A DNA stretch of 5,090 nt, taken from the NCBI GenBank assembly GCA_016789245.1, contig JAEURM010000162.1, forward strand, positions 1 through 5,090, read 5' to 3'. The position numbers were made by a program, and so were the translations under genes. A model generated the notes under the pieces. That model was given only the letters and a program-made list of their open reading frames with translations, had not been told where the DNA came from and searched no databases. Below, in pieces: positions 4,908-5,090 of the stretch (positions within the stretch are counted from its first letter, which is position 1; each line of letters starts with the position of its first letter). This stretch comes from Anaerolineales bacterium. Its GTDB lineage: Bacteria > Chloroflexota > Anaerolineae > Anaerolineales > UBA6663.

Positions 4908-4916
4908 AGAAATCAA

Positions 4917-5090
4917 ATGGGAACAGCGAATGTACAGGGCCAGTTATGGGGAGCGCGAGCGAGAGACTGGGCCGAAGTACAGGAAAGCACAGTCTTGCCG
5001 CTCTATGAAGCAGTGCTACGCAAGATCCCCGTCGGCCCAAGTACTAGGCTCTTGGACGTGGGATGCGGAGCAGGCATGTTCTGCCAAATG
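4917..5090 (+). CDS. Class I SAM-dependent methyltransferase, N-terminal part
   Basis: Only the first 58 codons are in the window; the frame is open to the right edge. Residues 45-53 (LLDVGCGAG) are the SAM-binding motif I of class I Rossmann-fold methyltransferases, with the acidic D47 and the Gly-rich turn. The preceding segment (QGQLWGARARDWAEVQE, 7-23) resembles the N-terminus of UbiE-like/Methyltransf_11-type proteins of unknown substrate. The start is set by a ribosome binding site and by the usual distance to motif I. Codon use differs from the other genes: Gly is GGA in 4 of 7 cases and Arg is CGA, AGA or AGG in 3 of 4, whereas upstream genes favour GGC and CGC. It may be acquired, but the sample is small. 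The TTATACAG site cluster upstream may regulate it. Confidence 0.9.
   Translation, partial: MGTANVQGQLWGARARDWAEVQESTVLPLYEAVLRKIPVGPSTRLLDVGCGAGMFCQM

Noticed and set aside
4786..5040. 84-residue minus-strand frame opposite the methyltransferase
   Set aside because: The plus strand has a ribosome binding site and the SAM motif I; the minus product has no recognisable feature.

Overview
The window is GC-rich bacterial DNA carrying seven plus-strand genes with short spacers. The gene set and protein style (a PGRG-loop EF-P, a HAD–DinB fusion, a tandem-Nudix protein and a small Cys-rich unknown) fit an uncultured-type Chloroflexota (Anaerolineae-like) genome. That placement comes from remembered family resemblance, not from a phylogenetic marker, so treat it as tentative. 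No rRNA, tRNA, CRISPR array, transposase or phage gene is visible.

Layout. 1-119 is non-coding with several small GC hairpins. 120-920 is an SDR oxidoreductase with Arg in place of the catalytic Lys. 921-1009 is a spacer made of TGTC-type 7-mer repeats in inverted orientation. 1010-1972 is a two-domain Nudix hydrolase that is a gap-free internal duplication. Thirteen bases later comes ridA (1986-2375). 2376-2553 is a dense regulatory spacer: two hairpins with the same TTCA loop, then a near-consensus promoter, then a leader hairpin that begins at the predicted start of transcription. It drives efp (2554-3111). A 9-nt-period GGGAAA/TTTCCC repeat region precedes a 110-residue Cys-rich protein (3171-3503), and a related repeat in the opposite orientation follows it. 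3560-4753 encodes a HAD phosphatase fused to a DinB-like domain. 4754-4916 holds a cluster of TTATACAG/CTGTATAA sites. From 4917 a SAM-dependent methyltransferase begins and runs off the window.

How the genes fit together. Nudix and RidA are both clean-up enzymes (damaged or surplus nucleotides; reactive enamines/imines) and are probably co-transcribed. EF-P, which relieves ribosome stalling at polyproline, has its own promoter. The SDR, the Cys-rich protein, the HAD–DinB fusion and the methyltransferase show no common pathway, so this looks like a housekeeping/accessory chromosomal segment. No clear new defence or mobile system is visible. The most unusual items are the HAD–DinB fusion, the inverted short-period repeats that fill the spacers, the efp leader hairpin and the TTATACAG site cluster.
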